NCBI GenBank assembly: GCA_016709385.1
Contig: JADJMW010000025.1
Coordinates: 62,001-126,000, forward strand
Direction of reading: 5' to 3'
Origin: Candidatus Rubrivivax defluviihabitans
GTDB lineage: Bacteria > Pseudomonadota > Gammaproteobacteria > Burkholderiales > Burkholderiaceae_C
DNA: 64,000 bases
The position numbers and the translations under genes were made by a program. Below the pieces are notes generated by a model that did no database searches, was not told where the DNA came from, and was given only the letters and a program-made list of their open reading frames with translations. Below are positions 1 to 8,201 of the stretch, in pieces (positions within the stretch are counted from its first letter, which is position 1; each line of letters begins with the position of its first letter).

Positions 1-25
1 CCCAGTCGAGGAGATAGCTGTCCAT
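1..25 (-). CDS. puuD: PuuD-type urate oxidase, first codons only
   Basis: Only the first eight codons lie in the window. They read MDSYLLDW, which resembles the start of PuuD, the membrane urate oxidase with a cytochrome c domain that converts urate to 5-hydroxyisourate. The ATG at 25 has an AGGAG six bases upstream. A second ATG four bases further upstream is in another frame. The identification rests on eight residues plus context: uraH, uraD, puuE and allC are all next door and would otherwise lack a urate oxidase. The rest of the gene is outside the window. Confidence 0.6.
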
Positions 26-141
26 TCATCACTCCTGTGGGCTCACCACTGCGGGCGCTCTGAGCCGACTGTGTTGCGTCGCGCACCAGGACCGGGTTCG
101 AAGCTCGAGGACCGGACTGCGCCGCTGCGACGTGTACGCAA

Positions 142-155
142 AAGTGTATACAGTT
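142..155. promoter_or_regulatory. Probable GntR operator upstream of puuD
   Basis: AAGTGTATACAGTT is a near-perfect palindrome around TGTATACA. It differs at one position from the perfect palindrome at 679-692 beside the gntR gene. It lies about 117 bases upstream of the puuD start, in the 228-base gap between uraH and puuD. Palindromes of GTnnAC type are typical of FCD-class GntR regulators. Nothing else was seen in this gap. Confidence 0.6.
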
Positions 156-253
156 TGATCGCTGGTGAATCCCGGGATAACCCGAATCGGTGTTCACTCG
201 GCGGTGCGGCTGCAGCCGCCGCGCCGCCGGCGCCATGCCCGTGCCGGCGGCGA

Positions 254-607
254 TCAGCTGCCGCGGTAGGTGGCGTAGCTCCAGGGCGACACCAGCAGCG
301 GCACGTGGTAGTGCAGCGCGGTGTCGGCGATGCCGAAGTCCAGCGGCACCTCGTCCAGGAAGGCCGGCTCGGGCAGGGCCACGCCGCGGCCGCGGAAGTA
401 GGTCAGCACGCCGAATACCAGCCGGTAGCGCCCGGGCAGCAGCGCGGCATCGGCGAGCAGCGGCTGGTCGGCGCGGCCGTCGTCGTTGAGCTCGAGCTGC
501 TTGAGCAACTGCGGCGCCGCGCCGTCCATGCGGTAAAGGCTCAGCGCCATGCCGGCGGCCGGGCAGCCGTTCATCGTGTCGAGCACGTGGGTCGTGAGTT
601 TTCCCAT
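254..607 (-). CDS. uraH: 5-hydroxyisourate hydrolase
   Basis: This 117-residue protein is a transthyretin-like hydrolase of the purine pathway. It opens 5-hydroxyisourate to OHCU, the second step after urate oxidation. Its N-terminus carries THVLDTMNGCPA and its C-terminus ends in the family signature YRGS; the conserved HYHVPLL and SPWSYATYRG segments are intact. Length is normal for a bacterial single-domain enzyme without a signal peptide. It is transcribed toward puuD and away from the gntR-puuE operon. The operator at 679-692 lies 72 bases upstream of its start, so control by the divergent GntR protein is likely. Confidence 0.95.
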   Translation of the reverse strand: MGKLTTHVLDTMNGCPAAGMALSLYRMDGAAPQLLKQLELNDDGRADQPLLADAALLPGRYRLVFGVLTYFRGRGVALPEPAFLDEVPLDFGIADTALHYHVPLLVSPWSYATYRGS

Positions 608-678
608 CGGGGCATCCTTGGTGGGTGGCGGGGGATCGGCCCCGCGGTGGAGGGCAAAATCGCTTGCGTGACCTGGTA

Positions 679-692
679 AAGTGTATACACTT
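679..692. promoter_or_regulatory. Perfect palindromic operator between uraH and gntR
   Basis: AAGTGTATACACTT is a perfect 14-base palindrome in the divergent region between uraH (start 607) and the gntR start chosen here (726). A one-mismatch copy lies at 142-155 before puuD. The arrangement suggests that the GntR protein binds both sites and controls puuD, uraH and its own operon. Its position also argues against a gntR start at the GTG at 681, which lies inside the palindrome. Confidence 0.7.
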
Positions 693-725
693 CAGGATAC
701 AGCGCAAGTCCCAGAACCTCGAGAC

Positions 726-1460
726 ATGCCCCGCCCCGCCCCCAACTCCACCACCGCCGCGCGCACGAAGGCGCGCAGCGCGGCCGCCGCCGATGCCGGC
801 AGCGGCGCGACGCGGCGCATCGTCGATTCGATCACCGGCGCGATCGTCGAGCGCCGGCTGATGCCCGGCACCAAGCTGGCCGAGCAGCAGATCGCCGACA
901 TCTTCGGCGTCTCGCGCACCCTCGTGCGCCAGGCGCTGAACCAGCTCAGCCGCGACCGCCTGGTGACGCTGGAGCCGGCGCGCGGTGCCTTCGTCGCCAA
1001 GCCCGGTCCGCAGGAGGCGCGCGAGGTCTTCGAGGTGCGCGCGATGCTCGAGGCGGCGATGGTGAAGCAGCTTTGCGCGCAGGTCACGGATGCGCAGATC
1101 GCCGAGCTGCGTGCGCACCTGGCGGCCGAGGCGCAGGCGGTGGCGCGCACCGACGTCTCCGGCCGCACGCGGCTGCTGGCCGACTTCCATGTCGTGCTGG
1201 CGCGCATGCTCGGCAACCAGGTGCTGGCCGACCTGCTGGAAGACCTGCTGACGCGCAGTTCGCTGATCGCGCTGATGTACCAGTCCTCGCATTCGGCCGA
1301 ACACTCGCAGGCCGAGCACGTGGCGATCGTCGACGCGCTCGAGAAGCGCGACGTGCGCGCCGCCGTGCGGCTGCTCGAATCGCACCTCGGCAACGTCGAA
1401 CGCAACCTGCGGCTGAATCCGCGCGCCGCCGACCTGGCCAGCGTGCTGCAGCCGGCCTGA
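726..1460 (+). CDS. GntR-family regulator (FCD class), probable purine-catabolism regulator
   Basis: The 244-residue protein has an N-terminal winged helix (LAEQQIADIFGVSRTLVRQA, about residues 48-67 of the chosen start) and a C-terminal all-helical FCD effector domain. The FCD domain keeps the spaced Asp/His set seen in metal-binding members (DFHVVLARM, EHVAIVDAL, HLGNVERNL). I chose the ATG at 726 because an in-frame GTG at 681 lies inside the operator palindrome. The gene leads an operon with puuE, uraD-allC and an M20 protein and diverges from uraH. The effector is unknown; a purine intermediate such as urate or allantoin is an inference. Confidence 0.9.
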   Translation: MPRPAPNSTTAARTKARSAAAADAGSGATRRIVDSITGAIVERRLMPGTKLAEQQIADIFGVSRTLVRQALNQLSRDRLVTLEPARGAFVAKPGPQEAREVFEVRAMLEAAMVKQLCAQVTDAQIAELRAHLAAEAQAVARTDVSGRTRLLADFHVVLARMLGNQVLADLLEDLLTRSSLIALMYQSSHSAEHSQAEHVAIVDALEKRDVRAAVRLLESHLGNVERNLRLNPRAADLASVLQPA

Positions 1461-1473
1461 AGACCTGACCCCG

Positions 1474-2454
1474 ATGACCCACTCCCTGTACCCGACTTAC
1501 CCGCGCGACCTGGCCGGCTACGGCCGCAACCCGCCGCAGCCGCGCTGGCCCGGCCAGGCCCGCGTCGCGCTGCAGTTCGTGCTGAACTACGAAGAAGGCG
1601 GCGAGAACTCGGTGCTGCACGGGGACGCCGGCAGCGAGCAGTTCCTGTCGGAGATGTCCAACCCCGCGGCCTACCCGGCGCGCCACCTCAGCATGGAGGG
1701 CATCTACGAATACGGCGCGCGCGTCGGCGTCTGGCGCATCCTGCGCGAGTTCGAGCGCCGCGGCCTGCCGCTCACCGTCTTCGGTGTCGGCATGGCGCTC
1801 GAGCGCTGCCCCGATGTGACCGCCGCCTTCGTCGAACTCGGCCACGAGATTGCCTGCCACGGCTGGCGCTGGATCCATTACCAGGGCGTGGACGAGGCCA
1901 TTGAACGCGAGCACATGGTGCGGGGCCTACAGGCGATCCAGAAGCTGACGGGGCCGCCCCGGTCCGGCGAAGACGATGTTCATGGCCTGGGCTGGTACAC
2001 CGGCCGCGACAGCCCGAATACGCGCCGCCTCGTCGCCGAGCACGGCGGCTTCGAATACGACAGCGACTACTACGGCGACGACCTGCCGTTCTGGCTGCAG
2101 GTGAGGAAAAGCGACGGCTCGCTCGCGCCGCACCTGGTAGTGCCCTACACACTCGACTGCAACGACATGCGCTTCGCGCTGCCGCAGGGCTTCAGCCACG
2201 GCGGCGAGTTCTTCGAGTACCTGCGCGACGCCTTCGACGCCCATTACGCCGAAGGCGACGAGCGGCCGTCGATGATGAGCATCGGCATGCACTGCCGGTT
2301 GCTCGGCCGCCCGGGGCGCATCGGCGCGCTGCAGCGCTTCCTGGACCACGTGCAGCGGCACGACCGAGTGTGGATCGCCCGGCGCATCGACATCGCACGC
2401 CACTGGAAGGCCACGCACCCCTTCGATGCCCGAACCGCCTTTGTCTGGAACTGA
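1474..2454 (+). CDS. puuE: Allantoinase, PuuE type
   Basis: This 326-residue protein belongs to the polysaccharide-deacetylase (NodB) fold allantoinases, which hydrolyse allantoin to allantoate. It is unrelated to the AllB amidohydrolase. Family segments seen include YPRDLAGYG near the N-terminus, NYEEGGENS, the barrel segment HEIACHGWRWIHYQ, and DSDYYGDDLPFW. Length is typical. It starts 14 bases after gntR and ends two bases before the uraD-allC start, so the three genes form one operon. Allantoin would come from the UraD half of the next protein, and allantoate would go to its AllC half. Confidence 0.95.
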   Translation: MTHSLYPTYPRDLAGYGRNPPQPRWPGQARVALQFVLNYEEGGENSVLHGDAGSEQFLSEMSNPAAYPARHLSMEGIYEYGARVGVWRILREFERRGLPLTVFGVGMALERCPDVTAAFVELGHEIACHGWRWIHYQGVDEAIEREHMVRGLQAIQKLTGPPRSGEDDVHGLGWYTGRDSPNTRRLVAEHGGFEYDSDYYGDDLPFWLQVRKSDGSLAPHLVVPYTLDCNDMRFALPQGFSHGGEFFEYLRDAFDAHYAEGDERPSMMSIGMHCRLLGRPGRIGALQRFLDHVQRHDRVWIARRIDIARHWKATHPFDARTAFVWN

Positions 2455-2455
2455 A

Positions 2456-4243
2456 ATGACGATCACGCTCGAACAGCTGAACGCCACCTCGCAAGCCGAA
2501 TTCACGGCCCTGCTCGACGGCACCTACGAACATTCACCCTGGGTCGCCGAAGCGGCCTGGGCGAAGCGGCCTTTCCCCAGTCTGGCCGCATTGAAGCTGG
2601 CGCTGGTCCAGGCCGTGCGCGACGCCGGCGAACGGGCGCAGCTGAAGCTGATCCGCGCCCACCCCGAACTCGCCGGCAAGGCCATGCTGAGCAAGACGCT
2701 GACCGCCGAATCGACCAACGAACAAGGCAAGGCCGGGCTCACCGACTGCACGCCGGAAGAGTTGGCGACGATCCAGCGGCTGAACGCCGACTACAACGCC
2801 AAGTTCGGCTTCCCCTTCATCCTGGCGGTACGCGGGCCGCGCGGCACGGGACTGAGCAAGGCCGAGATCATCGCCACCTTCGCGCGCCGGCTCGACCACC
2901 ACCCCGACTACGAGCGCGCCGAGGCCTTGCGCAACATCCACCGCATCGCCGAGATCCGGCTGGCCGACAAGTTCGGCGAGTCGCCCGAACTCGGCAACCT
3001 GGTGTGGGACTGGGCCGAGAAGCTCAGCGCGCACAGCGACCCGGGTTATGCCGAGCGCGGCGAGCTCACCGTCACCTACCTGACCGACGCGCACCGCGCC
3101 TGCGCGCAGCGGCTGGCGCACTGGATGCGCTCCGACTGCGGCTTCGACGAGGTGGAGATCGACGCCGTCGGCAACGTGGTCGGCGTCTATCACGGCAGCG
3201 ACCGCGGCGCCGGAAATGCGAAGAGGCTGCTCACCGGCAGCCACTACGACACCGTGCGCAGCGGCGGCAAGTACGACGGGCGTCTGGGCATCTTCGTGCC
3301 CATGGCCTGCGTGCGCGAGTTGCACCGCGCCGGCCGGCGGCTGCCTTTCGGTTTCGAGGTGGTCGGCTTCGCCGAAGAGGAGGGCCAGCGCTACAAGGCG
3401 GTCTTCCTGGGCTCGGGCGCGCTGACCGGGCATTTCGACCCGGCCTGGCTGGAGCAGAAGGACGCCGACGGCATCAGCATGCGCCAGGCGATGGAACATG
3501 CCGGCCTGTGCATCGCCGATATCCCGAAGCTGCAGCGCGACCCGGCGAAGTACCTGGGCTTCGTCGAGGTGCACATCGAGCAGGGCCCGGTGCTCAACGA
3601 GCTGGACCTGCCGCTGGGCATCGTCACCTCGATCAACGGCAACGCGCGCTTCCTGGGCGAGATCGTCGGCATGGCCAGCCACGCCGGCACGACGCCGATG
3701 GACCGGCGCCGGGACGCCGCCTGCGCGGTGGCCGAACTGGCGCTGTTCGTCGAGACGCGCGCCGGCGCCGTGCCCGACCTGGTGGCGACGATGGGCATGC
3801 TGGAAGTGCCCAACGGTTCGATCAACGTGGTGCCCGGGCGCTGCAAGTTCAGCCTGGACATCCGCGCCACGACCAACGAGGTGCGCGACGCCTGCATCGC
3901 CGACGTGCGCGCCGAACTGGCTCGCATCTGCGAACAGCGCAGCCTGCACTTCAAGCTCGAGGAAACCGTGCGCGCGGCGGCCGCGCCCAGCGACCCGGCC
4001 TGGATGCGGCGCTGGGAGTGCGCGGTCCAGGCCCTGGGCCTGCCGCTGTTCCACATGCCCAGCGGCGCCGGCCACGATGCGATGAAGCTGCACGAGCGGA
4101 TGCCGCAGGCCATGCTGTTCCAGCGCGGCCTGAACGCCGGCATCAGCCACAACCCGCTGGAGAGCATCACCAACCACGACACCGAGCTGTGCGTGCGTGC
4201 CTTCCAGAACCTGCTCGACAACCTTGCCACCGAGACGCCATGA
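2456..4243 (+). CDS. Fused OHCU decarboxylase and allantoate amidohydrolase
   Basis: One 595-residue chain carries two enzymes. Residues about 1-170 form an OHCU decarboxylase (UraD) with the HPELAGKA motif (catalytic His69) and FGFPFILAVRG. Residues about 185-595 form an M20-type allantoate amidohydrolase (AllC) with metal-ligand segments GSHYDTV (His263), KYDG (Asp274), EEEGQRY, EVHIEQGP and GAGHDAM. The first half makes S-allantoin; the second acts on allantoate, the product of PuuE. The ATG at 2456 directly follows the puuE stop; a start at 2426 inside puuE is possible but less likely. There is no frameshift or stop between the domains. Confidence 0.93.
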   Translation: MTITLEQLNATSQAEFTALLDGTYEHSPWVAEAAWAKRPFPSLAALKLALVQAVRDAGERAQLKLIRAHPELAGKAMLSKTLTAESTNEQGKAGLTDCTPEELATIQRLNADYNAKFGFPFILAVRGPRGTGLSKAEIIATFARRLDHHPDYERAEALRNIHRIAEIRLADKFGESPELGNLVWDWAEKLSAHSDPGYAERGELTVTYLTDAHRACAQRLAHWMRSDCGFDEVEIDAVGNVVGVYHGSDRGAGNAKRLLTGSHYDTVRSGGKYDGRLGIFVPMACVRELHRAGRRLPFGFEVVGFAEEEGQRYKAVFLGSGALTGHFDPAWLEQKDADGISMRQAMEHAGLCIADIPKLQRDPAKYLGFVEVHIEQGPVLNELDLPLGIVTSINGNARFLGEIVGMASHAGTTPMDRRRDAACAVAELALFVETRAGAVPDLVATMGMLEVPNGSINVVPGRCKFSLDIRATTNEVRDACIADVRAELARICEQRSLHFKLEETVRAAAAPSDPAWMRRWECAVQALGLPLFHMPSGAGHDAMKLHERMPQAMLFQRGLNAGISHNPLESITNHDTELCVRAFQNLLDNLATETP

Positions 4244-5475
4244 CGACTGCCAGCCCCTACCCGACACTCGACGCCTGGGTCGACGCGCACTTCGACCAAC
4301 AGGTCAGGTTCCTCCAGGAACTGGTGCGCGTGCCCACCGATACGCCGCCGGGCAACAACACGCCGCATGCGCTGCGCACCGCCGAGCTGCTGCAGGCCTT
4401 CGGCTTCGTCGCCGGCAAGCACGAGGTGCCGGCCGATGCAGTGCGAGCGCACGGCCTGCAGTCGATCACCAACCTCGTGGTGCAGCGCCGCTACGGACCC
4501 GGGCGCGTCGTGGCGCTCAATGCACACGGCGACGTCGTCCCGCCCGGCGAGGGCTGGACGCACGACCCCTACGGCGGCGAAGTGGCCGACGGCAAGCTGT
4601 ACGGCCGCGCCGCCGCGGTCAGCAAGTGCGACTTCACGACCTTCACCTTCGCCGTGCGGGCGCTCGAAGCGGCGGGGCTGCCGCTGCAGGGCGGGGTGGA
4701 CCTGCTGTTCACCTACGACGAGGAGTTCGGCGGCGAGCTCGGCCCGAAGTGGCTGCTCGACCAGGGCCTGACCCGGCCCGACCTGGAGATCGCCGCCGGC
4801 TTCAGCTACCAGGTGGTCACCGCGCACAACGGCTGCCTGCAGCTCGAGGCGACGGTGCACGGCAAGATGGGCCATGCTGCCGTGCCCGAAACGGCCGTCG
4901 ACGCGCTGCAGGCGGCCACGCGCGTGCTGGTGGCCCTGTACGACGAGAACCAGCGCCTGAAGCAGACGCGCAGCGCGGTCAAGGGCATCAACCACGGCTA
5001 CATCAACGTCGGCCAGATCGCCGGCGGCACCAATACCAACGTCGTGCCGGGCAAGGTGGTACTGAAGATCGACCGGCGCATGATTCCCGAGGAAGACGCG
5101 GTGCAGGTCGAGGCCGAGCTGCGCCGGCTCATCGAGCGTTCCGCCAGCGCCATGCCGGGCGTGTCGGTCGAGATCAAGCGCCTGCTGCTGGCGCTGGCGA
5201 TGAAGCCGCTGCCCGGCAACGAGGCGCTGGTCGAGCCGCTGACGCGGCACGCCAGCGAACTCTTCGGCGAGCCGGTGGAAGCCTCGGGCACGCCGCTGTA
5301 CACCGATGCTCGGCTGTTCAGCGAGCGCGGCATTCCCGCGGTGATCTACGGTGCCGGCCCGCGCACCGTGCTCGAGTCGAATGCCAAGCGAGCCGACGAG
5401 CACATCCGCCTCGACGACCTGAGGCGTGCGACGAAGGTGGTCGCGCGCACGCTGGCCGATCTGCTGGTGCGCTGA
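4240..5475 (+). CDS. M20-family deacylase homologue lacking canonical metal ligands
   Basis: The 411-residue protein has the overall M20/ArgE-DapE layout: HGD at 96-98, the DEEFGGE segment around 160-166, a dimerisation-domain GKMGHA around His212, and a C-terminal TDARLFSERGIP. The usual bridging-Asp segment (GRGAxDMKGG type) reads GRAAAVSKCD, the GEP segment reads GFSYQ, and the final His of the AHxxDE segment is Lys383. The start overlaps the previous stop (ATGA), so it is translated with uraD-allC. A ureidoglycolate- or ureide-related role is guessed from position only. It may be a divergent subfamily, an enzyme with altered metal use, or a non-catalytic partner. Confidence 0.8.
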   Translation: MTTASPYPTLDAWVDAHFDQQVRFLQELVRVPTDTPPGNNTPHALRTAELLQAFGFVAGKHEVPADAVRAHGLQSITNLVVQRRYGPGRVVALNAHGDVVPPGEGWTHDPYGGEVADGKLYGRAAAVSKCDFTTFTFAVRALEAAGLPLQGGVDLLFTYDEEFGGELGPKWLLDQGLTRPDLEIAAGFSYQVVTAHNGCLQLEATVHGKMGHAAVPETAVDALQAATRVLVALYDENQRLKQTRSAVKGINHGYINVGQIAGGTNTNVVPGKVVLKIDRRMIPEEDAVQVEAELRRLIERSASAMPGVSVEIKRLLLALAMKPLPGNEALVEPLTRHASELFGEPVEASGTPLYTDARLFSERGIPAVIYGAGPRTVLESNAKRADEHIRLDDLRRATKVVARTLADLLVR

Positions 5476-5638
5476 ACGCGTGGCGCCAGGGGCATCCCCA
5501 GCGTCACCGTCGTGCACCCGGTTCGATCGGCTTGCACCGGCACGCGCACCACATGAGTGCTTGACCCAATTCCCAGGGTGCAGCGGCTGCGCACAGAATT
5601 TGCTTGCCAAGATTCGCCTCATCACCCCTGGAGTCACG

Positions 5639-6688
5639 ATGCAGTTCATCTCCTTCACCCGACGTCACGCCCTGGCGGCCATGGCCGCCGTGCTGACCGC
5701 CGCCGCACTGCCCGCCGCATACGGGCAGGGAACGCCGATCAAGTTCCAGCTCGACTGGCGCTTCGAGGGCCCGGCGGCGCTGTTCCTGGCCGCGCAGGCC
5801 AAGGGCTACTACAAGGCGGCGGGCCTGGACGTGACCATCGACGCCGGCAACGGCTCGGGCGGCACCGTCACGCGCGTGGCCTCGGGCTCGTACGACATGG
5901 GCTTCGCCGACCTGGCCGCATTGATGGAATTCCACGCCAACAACCCCGACGCGCCGAACAAGCCGGTGGCGGTGATGATGGTCTACAACAATACGCCGGC
6001 GGCGGTGCTGGCGCTGAAGAAGAGCGGCATCACCAAGCCGGCCGACCTGAGCGGCAGGAAGCTCGGCGCGCCGGGCTTCGACGCCGGCCGCAAGGCGTTC
6101 CCGATCTTCGCCAAGGCCAACGGCATCACCGGCGTGCAGTGGACGAGCATGGACCCGCCGCTGCGCGAGACCATGCTGGTGCGCGGCGACATCGACGCCA
6201 TCACCGGTTTTTCCTTCACCTCGCTGCTGAACCTGGAAGCGCGCGGCGTGAAGCCGCAGGACATCGTGGTGCTGCCGTACCCGGCGCATGGTGTCAAGCT
6301 CTACGGCAACGTCATCATCGCCAGTCCGAAGATGATCAAGGACAACCCGCAGGCGGTGAAGGCCTTCCTGGCGGCCTTCACGAAGGGCGTGAAGGACGTG
6401 ATCGCCGACCCCAAGACCGCGATAGGCCATGTCAAGGCGCGCGACGGCATCATCAACGAGGCGCTGGAGCTGCGCCGGCTGCAGCTGGCCATCGACGCCA
6501 CGGTGCTGACGCCGGACGCGCGCAGCGAAGGGTTCGGCAACGTCATGCCGCCGCGGCTGGCGCTGATGGCCAGCCAGGTGGCCGACGCCTTTGGCACCAA
6601 GAACCGCATCGACCCCGACGCGGTGTGGAACGGCGGCCTGCTGCCACCCGCGAGCGAGCGCGACATCTTCGCCGTGGCGCGCAAGTAG
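5639..6688 (+). CDS. ABC transporter substrate-binding protein, NMT1/THI5-SsuA type
   Basis: This 349-residue protein starts with a Sec-type signal (basic FTRRH, hydrophobic AAMAAVLTAAALPAA, cleavage near AYGQG). A periplasmic binding fold of the NMT1/THI5-like group follows: KFQLDWRFEGP, GYYKAAGLDV, DMGFADLAALM. A GGAG five bases before the ATG supports the start. It lies 163 bases after the M20 gene. Its ATPase and permease are encoded at 8198-9777, beyond two unrelated genes. Members bind taurine, nitrate, pyrimidines or thiamine precursors. A ureide or purine ligand is suggested by context but not shown. Confidence 0.88.
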   Translation: MQFISFTRRHALAAMAAVLTAAALPAAYGQGTPIKFQLDWRFEGPAALFLAAQAKGYYKAAGLDVTIDAGNGSGGTVTRVASGSYDMGFADLAALMEFHANNPDAPNKPVAVMMVYNNTPAAVLALKKSGITKPADLSGRKLGAPGFDAGRKAFPIFAKANGITGVQWTSMDPPLRETMLVRGDIDAITGFSFTSLLNLEARGVKPQDIVVLPYPAHGVKLYGNVIIASPKMIKDNPQAVKAFLAAFTKGVKDVIADPKTAIGHVKARDGIINEALELRRLQLAIDATVLTPDARSEGFGNVMPPRLALMASQVADAFGTKNRIDPDAVWNGGLLPPASERDIFAVARK

Positions 6689-6739
6689 GGGCAGTCGGCG
6701 ATGGCCGATGCGGCGGCACGCGCCGCGCCCGCCGCGGCG

Positions 6740-7258
6740 TCAGCGCAGTTCGTAGGAGATCTGCAGCATCAGCCCGGCGCTGCCGAGCAGGTTGATCTGC
6801 GCCGAACTGCGCTCGTCGAAAGCCCAGCCCAGCGACAGGAGCAGGCCGGGCGAAAAGCCATTCGAATTGAATGGCACCTTGTGCTGGTATTCGCCGCGGT
6901 AGCCGTACATCATGCCCGCCGACCATTGCACGAAGAGCTGCGGCTGCGCTTCCAGGAGGTGCCCGATGCGCTGCCCCAGGTAGACGTAGGCGCTGGGCTG
7001 GCCGAAGGAGTTGGTGAAATACGAACCGCCCCACAGCCAGTCGTCGTCGCGCTGCCATTCCAGCGCCACGGCGAGCACCGGCTTGTGTTCTTCGCTGGGC
7101 GCGAAGTGCAACGACCAGGGCGAGACGGCCACCCGCCAATGGCCGTTGCCGAAGAAGCGGTCGCTGCCGTCGCCGGGCGCGGCTTGCGCGGCGGCCACGC
7201 CGGCGCCCAGGCAGGCCAGAAGAAGGGCTCTTGCGGGCCGGATGCAATATCGCTTCAT
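6740..7258 (-). CDS. Small outer-membrane beta-barrel-like protein
   Basis: About 172 residues with an N-terminal signal peptide (LLLACLGAGVAAAQA), then alternating aromatic and polar strands (SPWSLHF, DDDWLWGGSYFTNSFG, YVYLGQRIGHLL, GYRGEYQHKVPF) and a C-terminal strand ending in ISYELR, as in small outer-membrane barrels. It resembles proteins labelled acyloxyacyl hydrolase or palmitoyltransferase-like, but I see no PagL-type catalytic set, so no enzyme activity is claimed. The ATG at 7258 was preferred over a GTG at 7264. Its start codon overlaps the start codon of the divergent hydrolase gene by two bases. It sits on the opposite strand inside the ABC transporter operon. Confidence 0.7.
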   Translation of the reverse strand: MKRYCIRPARALLLACLGAGVAAAQAAPGDGSDRFFGNGHWRVAVSPWSLHFAPSEEHKPVLAVALEWQRDDDWLWGGSYFTNSFGQPSAYVYLGQRIGHLLEAQPQLFVQWSAGMMYGYRGEYQHKVPFNSNGFSPGLLLSLGWAFDERSSAQINLLGSAGLMLQISYELR

Positions 7259-8201
7259 GCTCACGATTATTCATGCCCGGCTCGCCCGGGGCTTTGCGGG
7301 GCAGACACGATGCCGTCGCCGGGCCGCGGCGGTGCTGTCGTGCGTGCTGGCGGCGGCATCGTCGGCCGGCTGCGCATGGCTCGACGCCCAGCAGCGGCAG
7401 CTGGCCCTGCGGCCGACCCCGGCGCGCCCGGTCGACGTGGCCACGGTGCTGCGCCCGGGCGACGAGCGCTGGACGGTGCCGGTCGCAGCTGCGGACGGCA
7501 GCGAACAGCACATCGCCCTGTGGTGGCTGCCGCAGCCCGAGGTCGGGGCGCCGGCGCTGCTGTACCTGCACGGCACGTTTCGCAACCTCTACGGCAACGA
7601 GCCCAAGATCGCGGCCCTGCGCGAGGCCGGCTTCGCCATCCTGGCCGTGGACTACCGCGGCTGGGGCGACAGTTCGCCCATCATCCCTTCGGAAGAGACC
7701 ATCAGCGCCGATGCCCAGGTGGCCTGGCAAGCCTTGGCGCGCCGGCAGCCGGCGCCGGGGCGGCGCGTGATCTTCGGCCATTCGATGGGCGGCGCGGTGG
7801 CGGTGCGGCTGGCCAGCGGCCTGCGCCACGGCCATGACTATGGGGCGCTGGTGCTCGAGTCCACCTTCACGCGGCTGCCCGACGTGGCGGCCGAGGCCGG
7901 TTTCTGGGGCCGCGTCGCGGCCGGCGTCACCACGCTCGAATTCGACTCGCTGGCCCGCATCGGCCGCGTCGATGCGCCCATCGTCATGTTGCACGGCGAT
8001 GCCGACGATACGGTGCCGGTGCAACTGGGCCGCCGCCTGCGCGACGCCGCGCCGCCCGGTGTGCGCTGGGTGGAATTTCCCGGCGGTCGGCACAGCCGTC
8101 TGCACAGCCAGAACCCGGACCTCTACCGCCACACGATGCGGCAGGTCATCGAGAGCCTGAAGCCCGACACCGCCCTGCCACCCGCCACGCCCCCACCATG
8201 A
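7257..8201 (+). CDS. Alpha/beta-hydrolase lipoprotein
   Basis: A 314-residue protein with a lipoprotein-like N-terminus (hydrophobic stretch ending SSAGC) and an alpha/beta-hydrolase fold. The oxyanion segment is LYLHGTF, the nucleophile elbow is GHSMGG, the acid lies near LHGDADDTVP, and a late His is in GGRHSR. It is closest in layout to BAAT/ABHD-like membrane hydrolases; the substrate is unknown. The ATG at 7257 overlaps the start of the divergent barrel gene. Its stop overlaps the ABC ATPase start (ATGA), so it is probably co-translated with the transporter. Confidence 0.85.
   Translation: MLTIIHARLARGFAGQTRCRRRAAAVLSCVLAAASSAGCAWLDAQQRQLALRPTPARPVDVATVLRPGDERWTVPVAAADGSEQHIALWWLPQPEVGAPALLYLHGTFRNLYGNEPKIAALREAGFAILAVDYRGWGDSSPIIPSEETISADAQVAWQALARRQPAPGRRVIFGHSMGGAVAVRLASGLRHGHDYGALVLESTFTRLPDVAAEAGFWGRVAAGVTTLEFDSLARIGRVDAPIVMLHGDADDTVPVQLGRRLRDAAPPGVRWVEFPGGRHSRLHSQNPDLYRHTMRQVIESLKPDTALPPATPPP

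Noticed and set aside
95..125. GGTTCGAA resembling a tRNA T-arm
   Set aside because: The flanking bases do not pair into a T-stem and no anticodon or acceptor arms are present.
681..725. GTG start for gntR at 681
   Set aside because: It lies inside the palindromic operator and adds residues without family similarity; ATG 726 is preferred.
3004..4239. Open frame from 3004 continuing into the M20 gene as a larger fusion
   Set aside because: The upstream part is the shifted-frame shadow of uraD-allC; the M20 family start is at 4240 with ATGA coupling.
5555..5600. TTGACC at about 5560 as a -35 for the binding-protein gene
   Set aside because: No -10-like hexamer lies 16-18 bases downstream; the nearest candidate is about 27 bases away.
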